Source: Ianthella basta (lineage: Eukaryota > Porifera > Demospongiae > Verongiida > Ianthellidae). From it: a DNA stretch of 64,000 nucleotides. A program made the position numbers and the translations under genes. The DNA is taken from positions 3,260,672 through 3,324,671 of the forward strand of contig OZ025885.1 in NCBI GenBank assembly GCA_964019415.1, in the 5' to 3' direction. Position 1 is the first letter of the stretch, and the number at the start of each line of letters is the position of its first letter. Below are positions 1-11,622 of this stretch, in pieces. Under the pieces are notes generated by a model. It did not search any database and was not told the origin of the DNA. It saw only the letters and a list, made by a program, of their open reading frames with translations.

Positions 1-11
1 TTATCTGCAGC

Positions 12-797
12 TTACTGACACTTGACTGAGAAGTTAAAGTATGTGTTTGGAAAGGGCTCATTGTTTAGTGTGTAGTGCCACCACTCGTTGGGGTAGTTGG
101 TGAAAGAGTGCTTCTCCAACACTGTCTTGAGCAACATGCGATGCTGCATCTGCTCTTTGGTCACTTTGCTGCTGTTAGTGTGAGCTATGGGACTGAAGCA
201 GTCAAATCCAGTTCCCATATCAACACTGTTATCACGGAACCTATCAGGTAAGGGGTTGAAGCATGGCAGCAGCTTCTGACCAGGATAATACTTCTCCTCT
301 GGAGGGGGAGGGTAGGGCACTATGGTGAGATCGGAGGTGGAGCCGCGAGAGTGGCCTGACTTCTTGGCAATGTAGCCTTCGGGGAAGAGAACACTCTTGC
401 TCAGTGTGGGGTAGAATTCTTCCTTCATCGTAGTGTCATTGGGGTTCTGTGACCAGCGTACGAAGTCGTCCACCGCCATCTGAGGTCGATAGCAGTCGTA
501 AACCTTAATGGTGTACGGAGGGGACATGGACATGAAATCGTCCTGGGCAGCAGAAAGCGCCTTTGCAGCTTGCTCCGTTAGAATGCATAACGGGTCAATA
601 TATCCCGTGATGGGACGGCCTACAAAGTTGTGAAAGCTGTCATAGCGGATCTCCCTCAATATTGTAGGTGCCACATCGGCAATGGACACGAATCCCTGGG
701 GGATGGCAGGGCACGCGGTGCTCACCTGGTATACATGTAGACACAGGACCAGGGTAACAGCCGAAATGAGTTCACCTCTTGCCCAAGTTGTTGCCAT
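12..797 (-). CDS. Secreted VanX-like D-Ala-D-Ala dipeptidase, copy 1 (intact)
   Basis: Intronless 261-aa peptidase of the M15D (VanX/DdpX) family, which hydrolyses D-alanyl-D-alanine. Residues 1-29 form a signal peptide with a Leu/Val-rich core, so the enzyme is probably secreted or luminal. Family motifs are in order: the DCYRP block near residue 101-105 (substrate Arg), SGHSRGSTSD at about 147-156 (zinc ligands H149 and D156), and EWWH at 238-241 (catalytic E238, zinc ligand H241). An in-frame ATG lies further upstream, but the start at 795-797 is chosen because it places the signal peptide at the N-terminus and matches the starts of the other copies. The gene ends near the window edge and converges on nothing visible; it diverges from death-fold gene 1. 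The fold assignment is firm; the substrate in an animal is inference. Confidence 0.88.
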   Translation of the reverse strand: MATTWARGELISAVTLVLCLHVYQVSTACPAIPQGFVSIADVAPTILREIRYDSFHNFVGRPITGYIDPLCILTEQAAKALSAAQDDFMSMSPPYTIKVYDCYRPQMAVDDFVRWSQNPNDTTMKEEFYPTLSKSVLFPEGYIAKKSGHSRGSTSDLTIVPYPPPPEEKYYPGQKLLPCFNPLPDRFRDNSVDMGTGFDCFSPIAHTNSSKVTKEQMQHRMLLKTVLEKHSFTNYPNEWWHYTLNNEPFPNTYFNFSVKCQ

Positions 798-1517
798 TGA
801 CTTGATCGCTGGTAACGGAGTCACAGACCGTAAGAGGCCCAGGGCGAGGGTGTCGTTTATAAGGCTTACGCAGCTACGTAAGGGTACTTTTAACAGGGGA
901 TCCCCTATTGTGTTTACGTGCTGTGCTGGCTGCCCGCCCATTGTTTAGTTAACGATGATATTGCTGTACTAATTGCGTACGTGGTTAGCAAGCTCAGCAA
1001 AGTGATAAGATGACTTGACAGAATGCAGAGACATACCGCATGCACTATTGCATGCGATATGTTCCACATTGCCTGGACAGACTCTGTCCAGGCTCTGTGG
1101 AACTGAGGATAAGTTCTAGATGGTTCCCTTTCTTGTTGTGCACCTGGCAAAGTGATTGCCTGTCAGTTATTCTTGCATGACATCACTGGATGGAATGCAG
1201 TTACTTAACCTAGTAGCTAATGGGGCAATAAATACAGATAAATATACGTCAACAAGGAGCAATGTGCCTGACTACCCAAATGTTGCCAGTTTGGAACATA
1301 ATAGCCTGAACACCAGTTTACAATTGGACAGATACACAGGTAAGCCCTTGTTGGTGCTGATTCAAATATCGAATACTACACTGGTAGGGAGGAGTGGCAC
1401 CTTGCAGTCTGATCTCCTCAACTACAGGTTTTATGTCTTTACGATCATTGCTATTCTATTCTGCAGTACAGTACATCAGTAGCTCAACACCTGACAGGCT
1501 GTAGTGAATTTGGACCA
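798..1517. other. Divergent spacer between dipeptidase copy 1 and death-fold gene 1
   Basis: No protein-coding gene is convincing here. It should hold the promoters of both flanking genes. A pyrimidine-rich tract ending in TTCTGCAG at about 1457-1464 looks like a splice acceptor, so gene 1 may have an untranslated first exon upstream. Unlike the other dipeptidase copies, no copy of the small unknown plus-strand gene is found here. Confidence 0.45.
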
Positions 1518-4500
1518 ATGGATATCCCTGCAGTGCAGAGAAAGCAAAAGTCATTGCAGAGTTTTCTGCTTGCACTTAGTCAGAAGTTTGGCAAAGAAAC
1601 TGAGGAGAACTTGAAAGTATTTGTAGCTGACCATGGCCAGTTACATGATTCAGGGTTTCTTTCACCTGCAGAGATAAATCAGTGCAAAAATACATATGAG
1701 TTGTTGATGAACCTAGTGGGAGCAGGCTTCATGAATCCTCGAGACATGTCCAAATTGATAGATTTCCTAGATGCAGGAGGTGAGAAAACCCTATCGAAAG
1801 AAGTGCAGGAGTTTCAAGCTCAAGCTGAAGAAAGTAAGTATGCTGTACAAGTTTGTGTTCATCAGAAAATATAATCTAAACATACTCATTCAAAGCCTTG
1901 AGGCACAGAACAATAGGTATTCTAATGAATCGATCTTCAACCATGCCTCTCACACAGTCAGTGCTATCAGACAGCACGGTAGTGCTGTCTAAGTAGGGAT
2001 GGCAGGGTTGTTTGTATACTGTAATACAAACAAAAAGTCGCGCTACTCCTGAATAGGACCTAAAACCGACAAACGAAGCTTCCCGTGTAGACGCGGGGAT
2101 TGAACAGTGCACATAGCTAACCTTACTTCACAGCAAAGGTGCGCTTACACGTAGAGAGCACCCTCGACATTTCCACACGTTTCGTCTTCTTCTTTTTTGA
2201 CAGCAGTAGCGCACGAACCAGAGGGACCAGGAGAATACTTCTCGCACCATATTGCACCATTTTGGCTGGATGAATTTCTTTGTAGGTTAGAAGGCGGCGC
2301 AATTTAGTGCGGAAGACGGTGTTGCCACGACTCCGGCCGTGTTGCTTGACCAAGTGGGGCAGACGCCATTTTCAAATTACGTAATTCAAACGGATGAAAC
2401 TGGCGTGACTGGTGCCATTGCGAGAAGCTGCGTACACCTTCCGGAGGCTCCTTCTTCCGTTGTTTTGCACCACAGTGGAATTCTTCGCCTTGCTCTACAA
2501 CTTAGTGTGGTATTTGGCTTGTGGAATGAATTGTTTACAATGCCAATACACAGTTAAAGTAACTAACTATATTGTGCATCTTAGCTCCTGCTCCATAAAA
2601 AGTGCAGAAACTAAAAATAATAAAAATACTCTACAAAAAATTAATAATAAAAATGTAGGGATGGCATAAAAAGGACAGAAACAAGTAAAGGCTGTTACAC
2701 GGTGGAGCATTAACCATCAATCATCCCTACATTCAAGGGTGTAGGACTATACGGTGCGACATTCTTGCATGTAGGGACCATGGTTAATGCTCCACTGTGT
2801 GACAGCCTTTACTTGTTTCTGTCCTTTTTATGCCATCCCTACATCCTTACTATTTTTGTAGAATACCAATGCATGGGATATGATCTTGCTTGTATGTAGG
2901 AGGAAATAGAATACTAGCCTGACTTGTATAAACAACTGTGCACACTATGCACATTCAATGTCAGTGCATTTCCAGACATTATTAAGTGGCAAGGTGCTGT
3001 ACATGTCAGACAATTGTTTTGCACTTGATTAATTCACTGCTGGAAGCTTTAGGGAAATAGCTAACTAATTCATGCAATGAGAATATATGTTAGAATGCTG
3101 TTGAGGTCCACTTAGACTAGAGGAAGTCATAAGTTAAATGAATCAATGATATGCAGGTTGTCCATCCAAGACCAGAGGAAACAGCACAATTGGAGAGAGG
3201 CGTAGGTCATTTCGATGTTTTCTGCTTGAGCTTAGCACACATTTCAAGAATGAAGCTGAGGAGAACTTGAGGGTTTTTGCAGCACACCACGGCCCTGATG
3301 CAGGCTTTCTTGCATCCACAAAGATTGAGCAGATCAAAACTGTGTTTGGCTTGTTGATGGCCCTAGTGGATGTTGGCTTCATGACTCCCCACAACATGTC
3401 CAACTTGATTGAATTCCTAGAATCAGGCCGTATGAAGAAATACCTAGTAACAAGGGTCCAGGAATTTCAATCTCAAGCACAAGGAAGTGAGTAAAATTGT
3501 ATTTATGGTAATTATAATATTACATTGCACTATTCATGGGGTGTGCATTAAACATAATTACTGTGATGCAGTGTAACCACTTTCACATGCAAACTCTACA
3601 GCACTGTATGTGTGCATGTTAAATTTGCCAAATTACTGTATGCACAATAGTGTACTGTAGTAGCTGGTCCTAGGCACAGCATCCTGAAAGCGAATAACCT
3701 TTGTGGCTAGGGCTAAATATGCTTAGTCTAATGTTGAACATCACTGGGCAAGACTTTTATTCAACTTGAATCGAAACATTCAGTTTCTTCATCAGAGGTG
3801 GGTACAAAACAGCAGGTTACTGCATGATGGGCTACAGTGTATGTGGAATTCTACTAATTCTAGTTGTAAGTGACAGCAGGTGAGGTGAACGCTAGGTAAT
3901 GAATAAACTGAACTATGACTTAAGACAGGGTGGGTCAACTTAAGCATGCAGTGTCTAGAGGGGGTATCTGGCAACATGCTATCATTTCTCTTTAAAGTGC
4001 ATGTTTTATGAGACTATGACTTAATGTGAAATGATTCCATTGTAAGCCAGCGTATTTGTTGCTGCAGCACTCTGACATCATCCACTCCATAGGGTGGCAG
4101 TGGTTCCATGCATGTCCGGCCATTGCCAAGTTATATAGTCTCTTGACTTCAACAAGTAGTTTTCTGGTGCTCCTTCACTCGCTTCCCAGGCATCTGCTTG
4201 CTTGGCCTGCATTAGCAGAGCAACCAATCCATGGGACCTGATACCCTACTCCTGCCAGCTGCCAGAAGGCTGCTCAACTTCCTGACATCCTCTACCACAT
4301 TCAGACTATTGTGGCTGCTGGCAACACCACCATGCTGTCATATTTCTGGAGGTTTCTGTGGAGCTGTTGTAGAAGCATGTTCATATGAGAAGGTCTAGCC
4401 TAAACCGAATGAATCACGTCCTGTTTTATACACGCTGACACCACTGATGAAGATATAACCACATGATTGTCAAATACTTCGGTAGTGTAGATCAAGCACG

Positions 4501-7500
4501 TTCTGATCGATGTGCATTGTTCATGACTTAGTACCTATTTTGTCAGGAATTGCACTGTTGCAATATTCACATGACTTGTATGGGGTCAGATTAATATCTT
4601 GCACATCCATAAGCAAGGCACTGCATGCTTATGTATTGGAAGAGTTAGTATGTACTAGGTTGATGAGAGTCAACCTTCTAAGGACTCACATACCATATAT
4701 ACTGCTGATCGGTTTTTAAGCATATGCGCTTATAGCTCTAGCTGGCAGGATAAAAATATGGGCCTAATAAAAGATATGTGCTTAACATGCAAACATTATA
4801 TTAAGATGGCCCGCGTAATGCAGTAAGTGAGTTCCAATTTAAGCCCTATTTTATTAGTTTGTAGTCATTTTTACACTTCAGGCAAGTGGCTAGTCTACCG
4901 GGGAGTCCTCATATGCACCTAATAGAAGGGGTGAACCCCCAACATCACTAGGTGCCTAACAAATAAGGTGAAAAATTGATAATGAAATGTGTGCTTAACA
5001 GAGGATATGCGCTTATAAGAAGGGTGTGCTTAACAACCGATCAGTAAGTAATGCATTTGATTATGTAATTAACCTTTAACATTTGCACTGTAATGTGCGC
5101 CATAATTAGTCTTCCAATTTAAGTTTGACTTCTGCTTGTCATGATTCACAATGCATAATTATGCATGTAGGTATCTCACCCAGGAGCAGTACCACCACGG
5201 CCCCTCCATGTGGTAATTCACATGCAGACCTGCAGACACATCCACCTAATGAAGCTGCTACATGTCAGCCTGTAGACCAGACCCGAGATGAGTTCATGAT
5301 AACTCCCAGTGTCCTTCCTGCAAAATCACAAAGCTTCATTAGTGTAGAACAGCACAGCAGTAAGCAAGGTAAGTATACAATGGGCACCCAATGTGGAACA
5401 CTAATTTTAACTCCAATGGTACCGGTATACAGCATAAACACAAAATCACTTATAACTTAGAAGGGCCTTAACCCAGTCACCCCTCCCCCCCTCCCCACCA
5501 CCACCACCATGCATGTCACATACACATTTCCACTACCTTGCATGTGTTCAGCTAAGGCCTGCATGTTTGTACTTCAGTACAGTAGGGAATTCTGTGAAAC
5601 TACAAGACATATCACCCTCAGATAGCTTACAAATATTACTAACGTCGGCAAGGTTTTCAACCCTGTTGTGAAGCTGGTATTAGAGAACCAACCCTTTCTG
5701 ATGCCTGAGCCAGCTGAGAAGCCCTCACTTCATTACTGTTACTACAGAAGTGGTGCATGGGAATTTCACTGCAAGGCAGTCATTTGCCCCAAAATTTGTT
5801 AAGCTTTTAGTTACGGAAGGAAGTTCTAAATGTGACACAGGTTAGACTGAGTGATCAATCCTTGGACGGAATGTATTCTCGGATTGGCGCAAGGCACTCC
5901 CAGAAGGTCTGCCATTCGTAAACATCTGGTAGCAGATTGGGCGCAATATGCTGTAGAGCAAAGCAGGAGTTGTTTCACGGATCGATAGCTTAGTGCAACT
6001 GTATCGAGTTTTATCACCATTTTTTCACGTGTTTTATCCCAGCTTGCGTGTTTGTCCTGTTTGACAGGGACATTGAGTCTGATTTTTCGATATCTTGTTA
6101 TGATCCCATACCTTGGTAACCAAACTCAGTATCAGTACTGTTTGTCTGATGCATTGAGGTTGGTTGCCTTCCCAATGTCCGTCAGTAATCGCGCTTCCGA
6201 CAATACATTAACGGACCCAAGAATTGATTTTCAGTGAGTGAGCAGGAAGTGACTCTTCTAGAGCGGCAAGGAGAAGTGTCAACGACACGCCTGTCTTAAT
6301 GTGTTCTAGAGTCAGCAAGGTGTTTTATTCCAAAGATAGGTCGGGCACTTCATCTCCTTCCTGGAAGTCAGATTGAGAAAAACAAAAGGTGTGCGAGCAT
6401 TGATCACTTTCTCTACCCTGTACTACAACCATTTAAGTTCTGCTGTTCGCAACTGAAACTGCATATTCATGAATAGCAAGAATTAGCTGCCAGTAATGCA
6501 ATAATAAAAGTCACGTCAACAACCAAACTTGTACAAAATATGTATAAAACAAAATTTTGCAGTATTATTTTGTACTTATATAATTACAGGCCATTATATA
6601 GCATTATGGTACTACCTGGGTAGCATAATCATTGTTCCAACCTCCATCCATTCACTAAATAGGATGCACAAATAGACCATTTGGGCTACAATAGGCTACT
6701 GTTTTCCCAAGTAGCAATTTAGGAACCACAAGCACAGCCATGAGTATGTAGAATGGCACAGCATTGCTAAATGACAGCATTCAGCTTCATATCATTCAAA
6801 TTATTCAAGCTTCCTTCCTTATATAATTCTGTACTCTTATAGATGCACCTGCCCCAACTACTTACAGACATTGTCAGGCAAGTATTAACCCTCCCAAAAG
6901 ATCCATGCAGCCTAGTCATATCAGCAACTGCCTACCAGATGATGATGAGCCTCCTCCATTGAAGCAACGCAGATTTTCTCACTCAGCTGATGAAAAGTGT
7001 GTTGTTAGCCAGCTGGCTGTTCCACTGCCAGGTGTTGGCAGACCATACTCCCTCACTGGCTTTTTAGCTGACATTCCAGATGATTTGCAGAAGGCCATGC
7101 AGTGGCTAGTCATTGGCAACTATGCCTGTGTTATACCAAACATTCGAAAACACCTCTCGTTTGTCGTGGAGCCATTGGCAGGAGATGATATTATTCTAGA
7201 TTTTGAATTATGTACGCCGCAACCCCTTCCCATTCAGGCACTCAATCATCCTGCCTTTGTGCACAGCGAGGACTATGAAAGCATTCTTCAGCTGATCATG
7301 GAAACCATACTCATCGCACCAAATCCTGAGAAAAACCTTGCTAAGCTTCTTCAGTATCCGCATATTTCAATCCCCGAGTCACTAAAGCTGCTATATAGGT
7401 CACGTCTTCCATCGGTAGCAACTGATGAAAAACTACGGGAGGAGCTAGCATGTCAATGTCATTACCATTCTGATCGCATGAGAAGTGAACAGCAAGCCAA

Positions 7501-8185
7501 TTTTGTTCCCCCCAAGAATCAGTGGTACCTGGCTCAAGTCTACGATGCTACAGCGAATATCAACAAACACCAGAAGAGTGCAGATTTTAGAACAAAATTC
7601 AAGCAGAAAGCATATTTTCATTATCATGCAATGCAAGTGAGACAGAACTATAAGCCACACATGTGCTTGCAGGAGGCACTACTAAAATTGGAGTCTGCTC
7701 GTTCTGCACAGAGTCAAGGATATGCTTATGCTGAAATGGCCACAAATGGCCCAGAGCACCCGGTGGTTCGGAGGGAGCATGCTGAAGTGGCTAGATCACT
7801 ACATGAGGAAGCAATAAACGACCATGCCACTCCACTTTTGAAGCTCCTTCATATGCACAAAGGAATGTCAGAAGGGGCAGCCCTTGTGGCCAATCTGAAA
7901 TTTGATCAGATGTTGGGGATCCTCCGACCAGCCCAGCTGGACTACATACTCTACTCCAGCATGTGGACTGAAGAAGAGAGAAAGCAAAAGCTGCAATGTC
8001 ACTTGACACAAGTTGTGAATGACTTTGAGAGAATCCATGACCAGCTGTCTTCCCGCACTGAGGTGGTCCCAGTACTGCTAAATCTACTTGCACAGATGGA
8101 AGAGAGCATGGTCTCCCTGAAGAAGGAAGTTGCTGAAGGTTGTATCAAGGGCTTTACCCTTAATAACCCCACCATGAGTGAATGA
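1518..8185 (+). CDS. Death-fold gene 1: tandem DED-like domains plus conserved C-terminal domain
   Basis: Four inferred exons: 1518-1833, 3157-3486, 5171-5368 and 6843-8185. All junctions are phase 1 with GT/AG borders, and they join to 728 aa. Exon 1 (about residues 12-103) and exon 2 (about 120-214) each encode a DED-like helical bundle with the pattern LLxLS..F near helix 1, NLxxF in helix 2, and a DMSxLIxFL run followed by a final VQEFQ helix. Exon 3 is a Ser/Thr/Pro-rich linker. Exon 4 carries an acidic/proline stretch (DDDEPPP) followed by the roughly 400-aa C-terminal domain shared with five paralogues, ending LNNPTMSE. No P-loop, caspase or TIR motif is seen. Introns 1 and 2 contain foldback MITEs. 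AATAAA occurs at 8291-8296. DED proteins act as homotypic adaptors in apoptosis and immunity; the role here is unknown. Without transcript data the exon joining is inference, but the symmetric phases support it. Confidence 0.75.
2654..2843. repeat. Foldback MITE in intron 1 of gene 1
   Basis: Two nearly identical arms of about 65-80 bp in opposite orientation begin TGTAGGGATGGCATAAAAAG on the left and end with its complement on the right. They are separated by a short loop around 2740-2770. The structure is that of a small non-autonomous inverted-repeat element. No coding capacity is seen. Confidence 0.75.
4704..5044. repeat. Short-TIR MITE in intron 2 of gene 1
   Basis: CTGATCGGT followed by TTTTAAGC at the left end is mirrored by GCTTAACAACCGATCAG at the right end. 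Internal GCGCTTATA motifs occur near both ends. It is about 341 bp, has no reading frame and lies wholly within the intron. Confidence 0.6.
5369..6842. other. Intron 3 of gene 1, no recognised feature
   Basis: The stretch between the linker exon and the last exon has no convincing coding potential. Short open frames near 5826-6237 have no recognisable motif and no paralogous support. Confidence 0.4.
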
Positions 8186-9413
8186 TTGAGTGCATTCAAG
8201 TGTGGCTGGCCAGGAGTTTCCTATATATCCTGACAGTAGACAGCTAGGATTGTAGTATACTGGATTTCTACTAATGCATGAAGTACACGCAATAAAGTGT
8301 ATGTATCCTTACCTCACTACATTTTGCTATTCTTTATCACATGCTTGATACACAATACCAGTGGTAGTCACATACACGAGGTGCAAGGTCTGCTATATAG
8401 CTATCACCTACTGGTTCTTTATTATTGACTGTAGAACAGTGCATCAGTGACTAAACAGCTAGCCTAGTCAGTTGTATTGAGCACAATTTTCCTGTGCCCA
8501 TTAATTTTGTGAATGTGTGCGTGCGTGTGTGTGTGACATCATCAAATGGTGTCCAAGGCCAGGGTAGCTATGTGGCTTCAAGGGGATCACAGAATCATGT
8601 TCTCCTAGCTGCACATTTCACCCATCCTTGCTGCCATGTGAGCTCCTTTAATTTTGGCTCATAATTACTTCCGACTTCGATTGTTTTGCATTGACAGTGA
8701 ATGCAACAACCGTGGGACTAAGAGAATTCTGATCAGGTATATAGACAAAACTGATTGCGGCAGTTAGTGCTTTACACGTGTGTTCATGTATGTATGAATG
8801 AGTGCAAGCTTAGACTGTACATGTGTCCATGTAAATGTATACGTGTTCATGCGTGAGCATGTGAACATTGCTAGCCTTTAGTGACCATAGGACAATTTCC
8901 ATTGCTGAACCGCCATAATCCTGCTAACTGAACAACCACAACCATCCAGTGGAAGGAGAAACTTGTCATTACACTATATAGCTCTCACTCTCAACTACTC
9001 TGCATGCAAGGACAGCATGAAGGGAGCACATGACATGTGAAACTAGGTAGCAACAAATGAAACCCATTTGATGTCACCTAGCACAACCGTAAAGAACAGC
9101 AATCGTTGGGGCATGACATAATCCTATGCCCTTTTCACCATGGAATTTGCTGAGGTCAGGGCTTGAGCGTGCCCTAACACCTAGCTAATAAAAGTGGATA
9201 GATGCTTATGCCTTACAATGCCAGTGTCCTGAAATGCAATCCATAGAATGAGCGATACTGTGCTTTCATTCATTAATATTCAATGCCAGCAATGCATAAC
9301 AAGTTAGCCATGAACACAGATGTGAGCACACACTACAAAATCACACTGTCATAGTGCACAGGCAGGTGTAGCTGTATTCTAATACACATTCTGATGACAT
9401 GTTCATCTGCAGC
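8186..9413. other. 3' flank of gene 1 and start of the first duplicated segment
   Basis: This spacer lies between the convergent ends of gene 1 and dipeptidase copy 2. From about 8925 it closely matches about 20298 and 33218 onward, marking the left edge of the repeated segment. A gene 1 polyadenylation signal AATAAA is at 8291-8296. No gene is seen. Confidence 0.6.
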
Positions 9414-10199
9414 TTACTGACACTTGACTGAGAAGTTAAAGTATGTGTTTGGAAAGGGCTCATTGTTTAGTGTGTAGTGCCACCACTCATTGGGGTAGTT
9501 GGTGAAGGAGTGCTTCTCCAACACTGTCTTCAGCAACATGCGGTGCTGCATCTGCTCCTTGGTCACTTTGCTGCTGTTAGTGTGAGCTATGGGGCTGAAG
9601 CAGTCAAATCCTGTTCCCATATCAACACTGTTGTCACGGAACCTATCAGGTAAGGGATTGAAGCATGGCAGCAGCTTCTGACCAGGCCAGTACTTCTCCT
9701 CTGAAGGGGGAGGGTAGGGCACTATAGTGAGATCGGAGGTGGAGCCGCGAGAGTGGCCCGACTTCTTGGCAATATAGCCTTCGGGGAAGAGAACACTCTT
9801 GCTCAGTGTGGGGTAGAATTCCTCCTTCATCGTAGTGTCATTGGGGTTCTGTGACCAGCGTACGAAGTCGTCCACCGCCATCTGAGGTCGATAGCAGTCG
9901 TAAACCTTAATGGTGTACGGAGGGGACATGGACATGAAGTCGTCCTGAGCAGCAGAAAGCGCCTTTGCAGCTTGCTCCGTTAGAATGCATAGCGGGTCAA
10001 TGTATCCCGTGATGGGACGGCCCACAAAGTTGTGAAGGCTGTCATAGCGGATCTCCCTCAGTATTGTAGGAGCCACTTCGGCAATGGATACGAATCCCTG
10101 AGGGATGGCGGTACAGGTCGTGCTCACCTGGTATACCTGCAGACACAGGACCAGAGTAACAGCCAACAAGAGACCAGAGCTCATCCACGAAGTAGCCAT
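9414..10199 (-). CDS. Secreted VanX-like D-Ala-D-Ala dipeptidase, copy 2 (intact)
   Basis: 261-aa product with the same length and motif set as copy 1. It has an N-terminal signal peptide with a LLLAVTLVLCL core, DCYRP at 101-105, SGHSRGSTSD at 147-156 and EWWH at 238-241, so all expected zinc ligands and the catalytic Glu are present. Differences from copy 1 are scattered substitutions, mostly in the signal peptide. The start codon at 10197-10199 is preferred over an in-frame ATG 27 codons upstream because it begins the signal peptide directly and matches copy 1. It is divergently paired with the unknown gene at 10719 across a shared upstream region, and converges on death-fold gene 1. Confidence 0.9.
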   Translation of the reverse strand: MATSWMSSGLLLAVTLVLCLQVYQVSTTCTAIPQGFVSIAEVAPTILREIRYDSLHNFVGRPITGYIDPLCILTEQAAKALSAAQDDFMSMSPPYTIKVYDCYRPQMAVDDFVRWSQNPNDTTMKEEFYPTLSKSVLFPEGYIAKKSGHSRGSTSDLTIVPYPPPSEEKYWPGQKLLPCFNPLPDRFRDNSVDMGTGFDCFSPIAHTNSSKVTKEQMQHRMLLKTVLEKHSFTNYPNEWWHYTLNNEPFPNTYFNFSVKCQ

Positions 10200-10718
10200 T
10201 GCCCAGCCGGATTTGGCCAGTAGAGGCGGAGACAATAGGTAATTCCCCAGGGAGTTGCCCTTGTGAAGCACGTGTTGCATGGCGGTCGATATGTTGATGA
10301 TCTAGTTCCGGCCGTTGAGTCACAAACGCCGCAAAATGTTGAGCTACAGCAGTATAAACCGGTCAGACGCCGTCAATCTACGCGTAACTTCAAGTAGGAA
10401 GGAAAATTTTCGGCGAGGAACTTCCAAGGCTGAAGAGGGCCAGGTAAGTACCGCCGGTACATGTCGAGTGTAGTTACGTTGCTAGCTAAATGGCAGGCTG
10501 TGTTACAAGCATGAGTGGGGTATTATACTGTGGTTGGGTTCAGCTCCTGTTTCGATTTAGCCTCGTTCCCAGGCCCTTATTATCGCGGACGGCCTGGGGA
10601 CGAGGCTAGTTTCGATTGTAACGTTTTGTAGAAGGAACAGCCGAGGCAGATCGGGTCAATCATGTTTTCGAAGAGTCTAGCTAATGTGAGGCGAATGAAG
10701 TAGAATTCGTCCAGTACG
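10200..10718. promoter_or_regulatory. Shared divergent promoter region (dipeptidase / unknown gene)
   Basis: This region is conserved in the three duplicated segments between the dipeptidase start and the unknown plus-strand gene. It contains CACGTG at 10269-10274, also present at 21878-21883 and 34152-34157. On the plus strand a candidate donor, CAG/GTAAGT at 10441-10449, suggests a short untranslated exon spliced toward the gene at 10719. Promoter function is inferred from position and conservation; no TATA element is clear. Confidence 0.5.
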
Positions 10719-11186
10719 ATGGCCTATGTCCGTTTGCCTCAGTCAGTACTCCCACCAGACGTCTTCTTTTCACCACTTTATTCATATTTTGGTGGTGCCT
10801 ACCTGCCTAATGTGGTGTTAGTATCCCTTCTGGTGTATAAACAACACATATCTGATGCATTTCCTCCTGTGTCCAGCCTTGGCATTGTACTATGTACATT
10901 TGGTAGCCGGCCCACTCCGGCAACTGGTGCCCATGGTATTCCTGATGTAGCTACTGTAACTCGCTTTCATGGTCAATTCTTGCCAACACAACCATTCATC
11001 TTTCACCTGTGGTGGTCCTCACTTGCATCCTGTCCTGATGATGTTCTCCATGTATGGACTAGTGCATTTACTGATGCAGACACAAATAAAAGCCCTGTAA
11101 TGCAACACACACCGCAAGGTGGTGGTGGTGTATGTGGTGGCATCTCTTTGGGAATAATTGGTGGGCGCTTACAAGGTTGTGACTGA
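10719..11186 (+). CDS. Unknown small gene, copy A (155 aa)
   Basis: Open frame of 155 codons beginning MAYVRLPQS. It is conserved in frame in two other duplicated segments (22271 and 34537), where it is damaged. The product has a hydrophobic N-terminal half (VVLVSLLV), a central stretch with FHLWWSSL and HVWTSAFTDADTN, and a glycine-rich tail ending LQGCD. I recognise no family. No signal peptide is obvious at the very N-terminus. It could be one exon of a larger gene, since a splice donor lies upstream. An antisense frame overlaps its 3' half and is treated as a shadow. Confidence 0.5.
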   Translation: MAYVRLPQSVLPPDVFFSPLYSYFGGAYLPNVVLVSLLVYKQHISDAFPPVSSLGIVLCTFGSRPTPATGAHGIPDVATVTRFHGQFLPTQPFIFHLWWSSLASCPDDVLHVWTSAFTDADTNKSPVMQHTPQGGGGVCGGISLGIIGGRLQGCD

Positions 11187-11622
11187 GAACACACATCTTC
11201 ACTGATGATGTGTAGGGAATGCTGTCTGTAGGACTTAATTCGAAGGATAGCTTCTACTGGCAGTTGTTATCATGGGTTCCTATGATTTAGTGTACGTTAT
11301 ATTCATTTTCAGTGAACTCATTCAAACTCTGAATGTGATTATACTTTGCACTATTCTGTTTCAGTGAAACGATACTATGCCATTTTAAATTTTCATTCGG
11401 TCAGTTTGTGAACTGTACATATGTTGCACAATACCAAGAGCAATAACATACCAGACTACTGTATTGGCCGAATGGTGTCTATAGCTACCTAGTGCTGTTA
11501 CAGTGTGTGGACTTAGCAACCTTGCCTATCTTGCTATGTATGTGTATACCTGTGTCATACTACATCTTTACACAACATACTGTGCTGAGCATCGCTTTTA
11601 CTGACAGTAAAAACTATCTTTT
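11187..11622. other. 3' flank of unknown gene copy A
   Basis: Segment-specific sequence shared almost unchanged with about 22740-23170 and 35010-35440. No gene or recognisable element is seen. Confidence 0.45.

Noticed and set aside
12-941. Longer dipeptidase starts at upstream in-frame ATGs
   Set aside because: The extensions are not conserved between copies and would bury the signal peptide.
12-10199. Bacterial contamination as the source of the dipeptidases
   Set aside because: The copies sit inside segmental duplications containing intron-bearing animal genes and animal-type transposons, with no operon context or ribosome binding sites.
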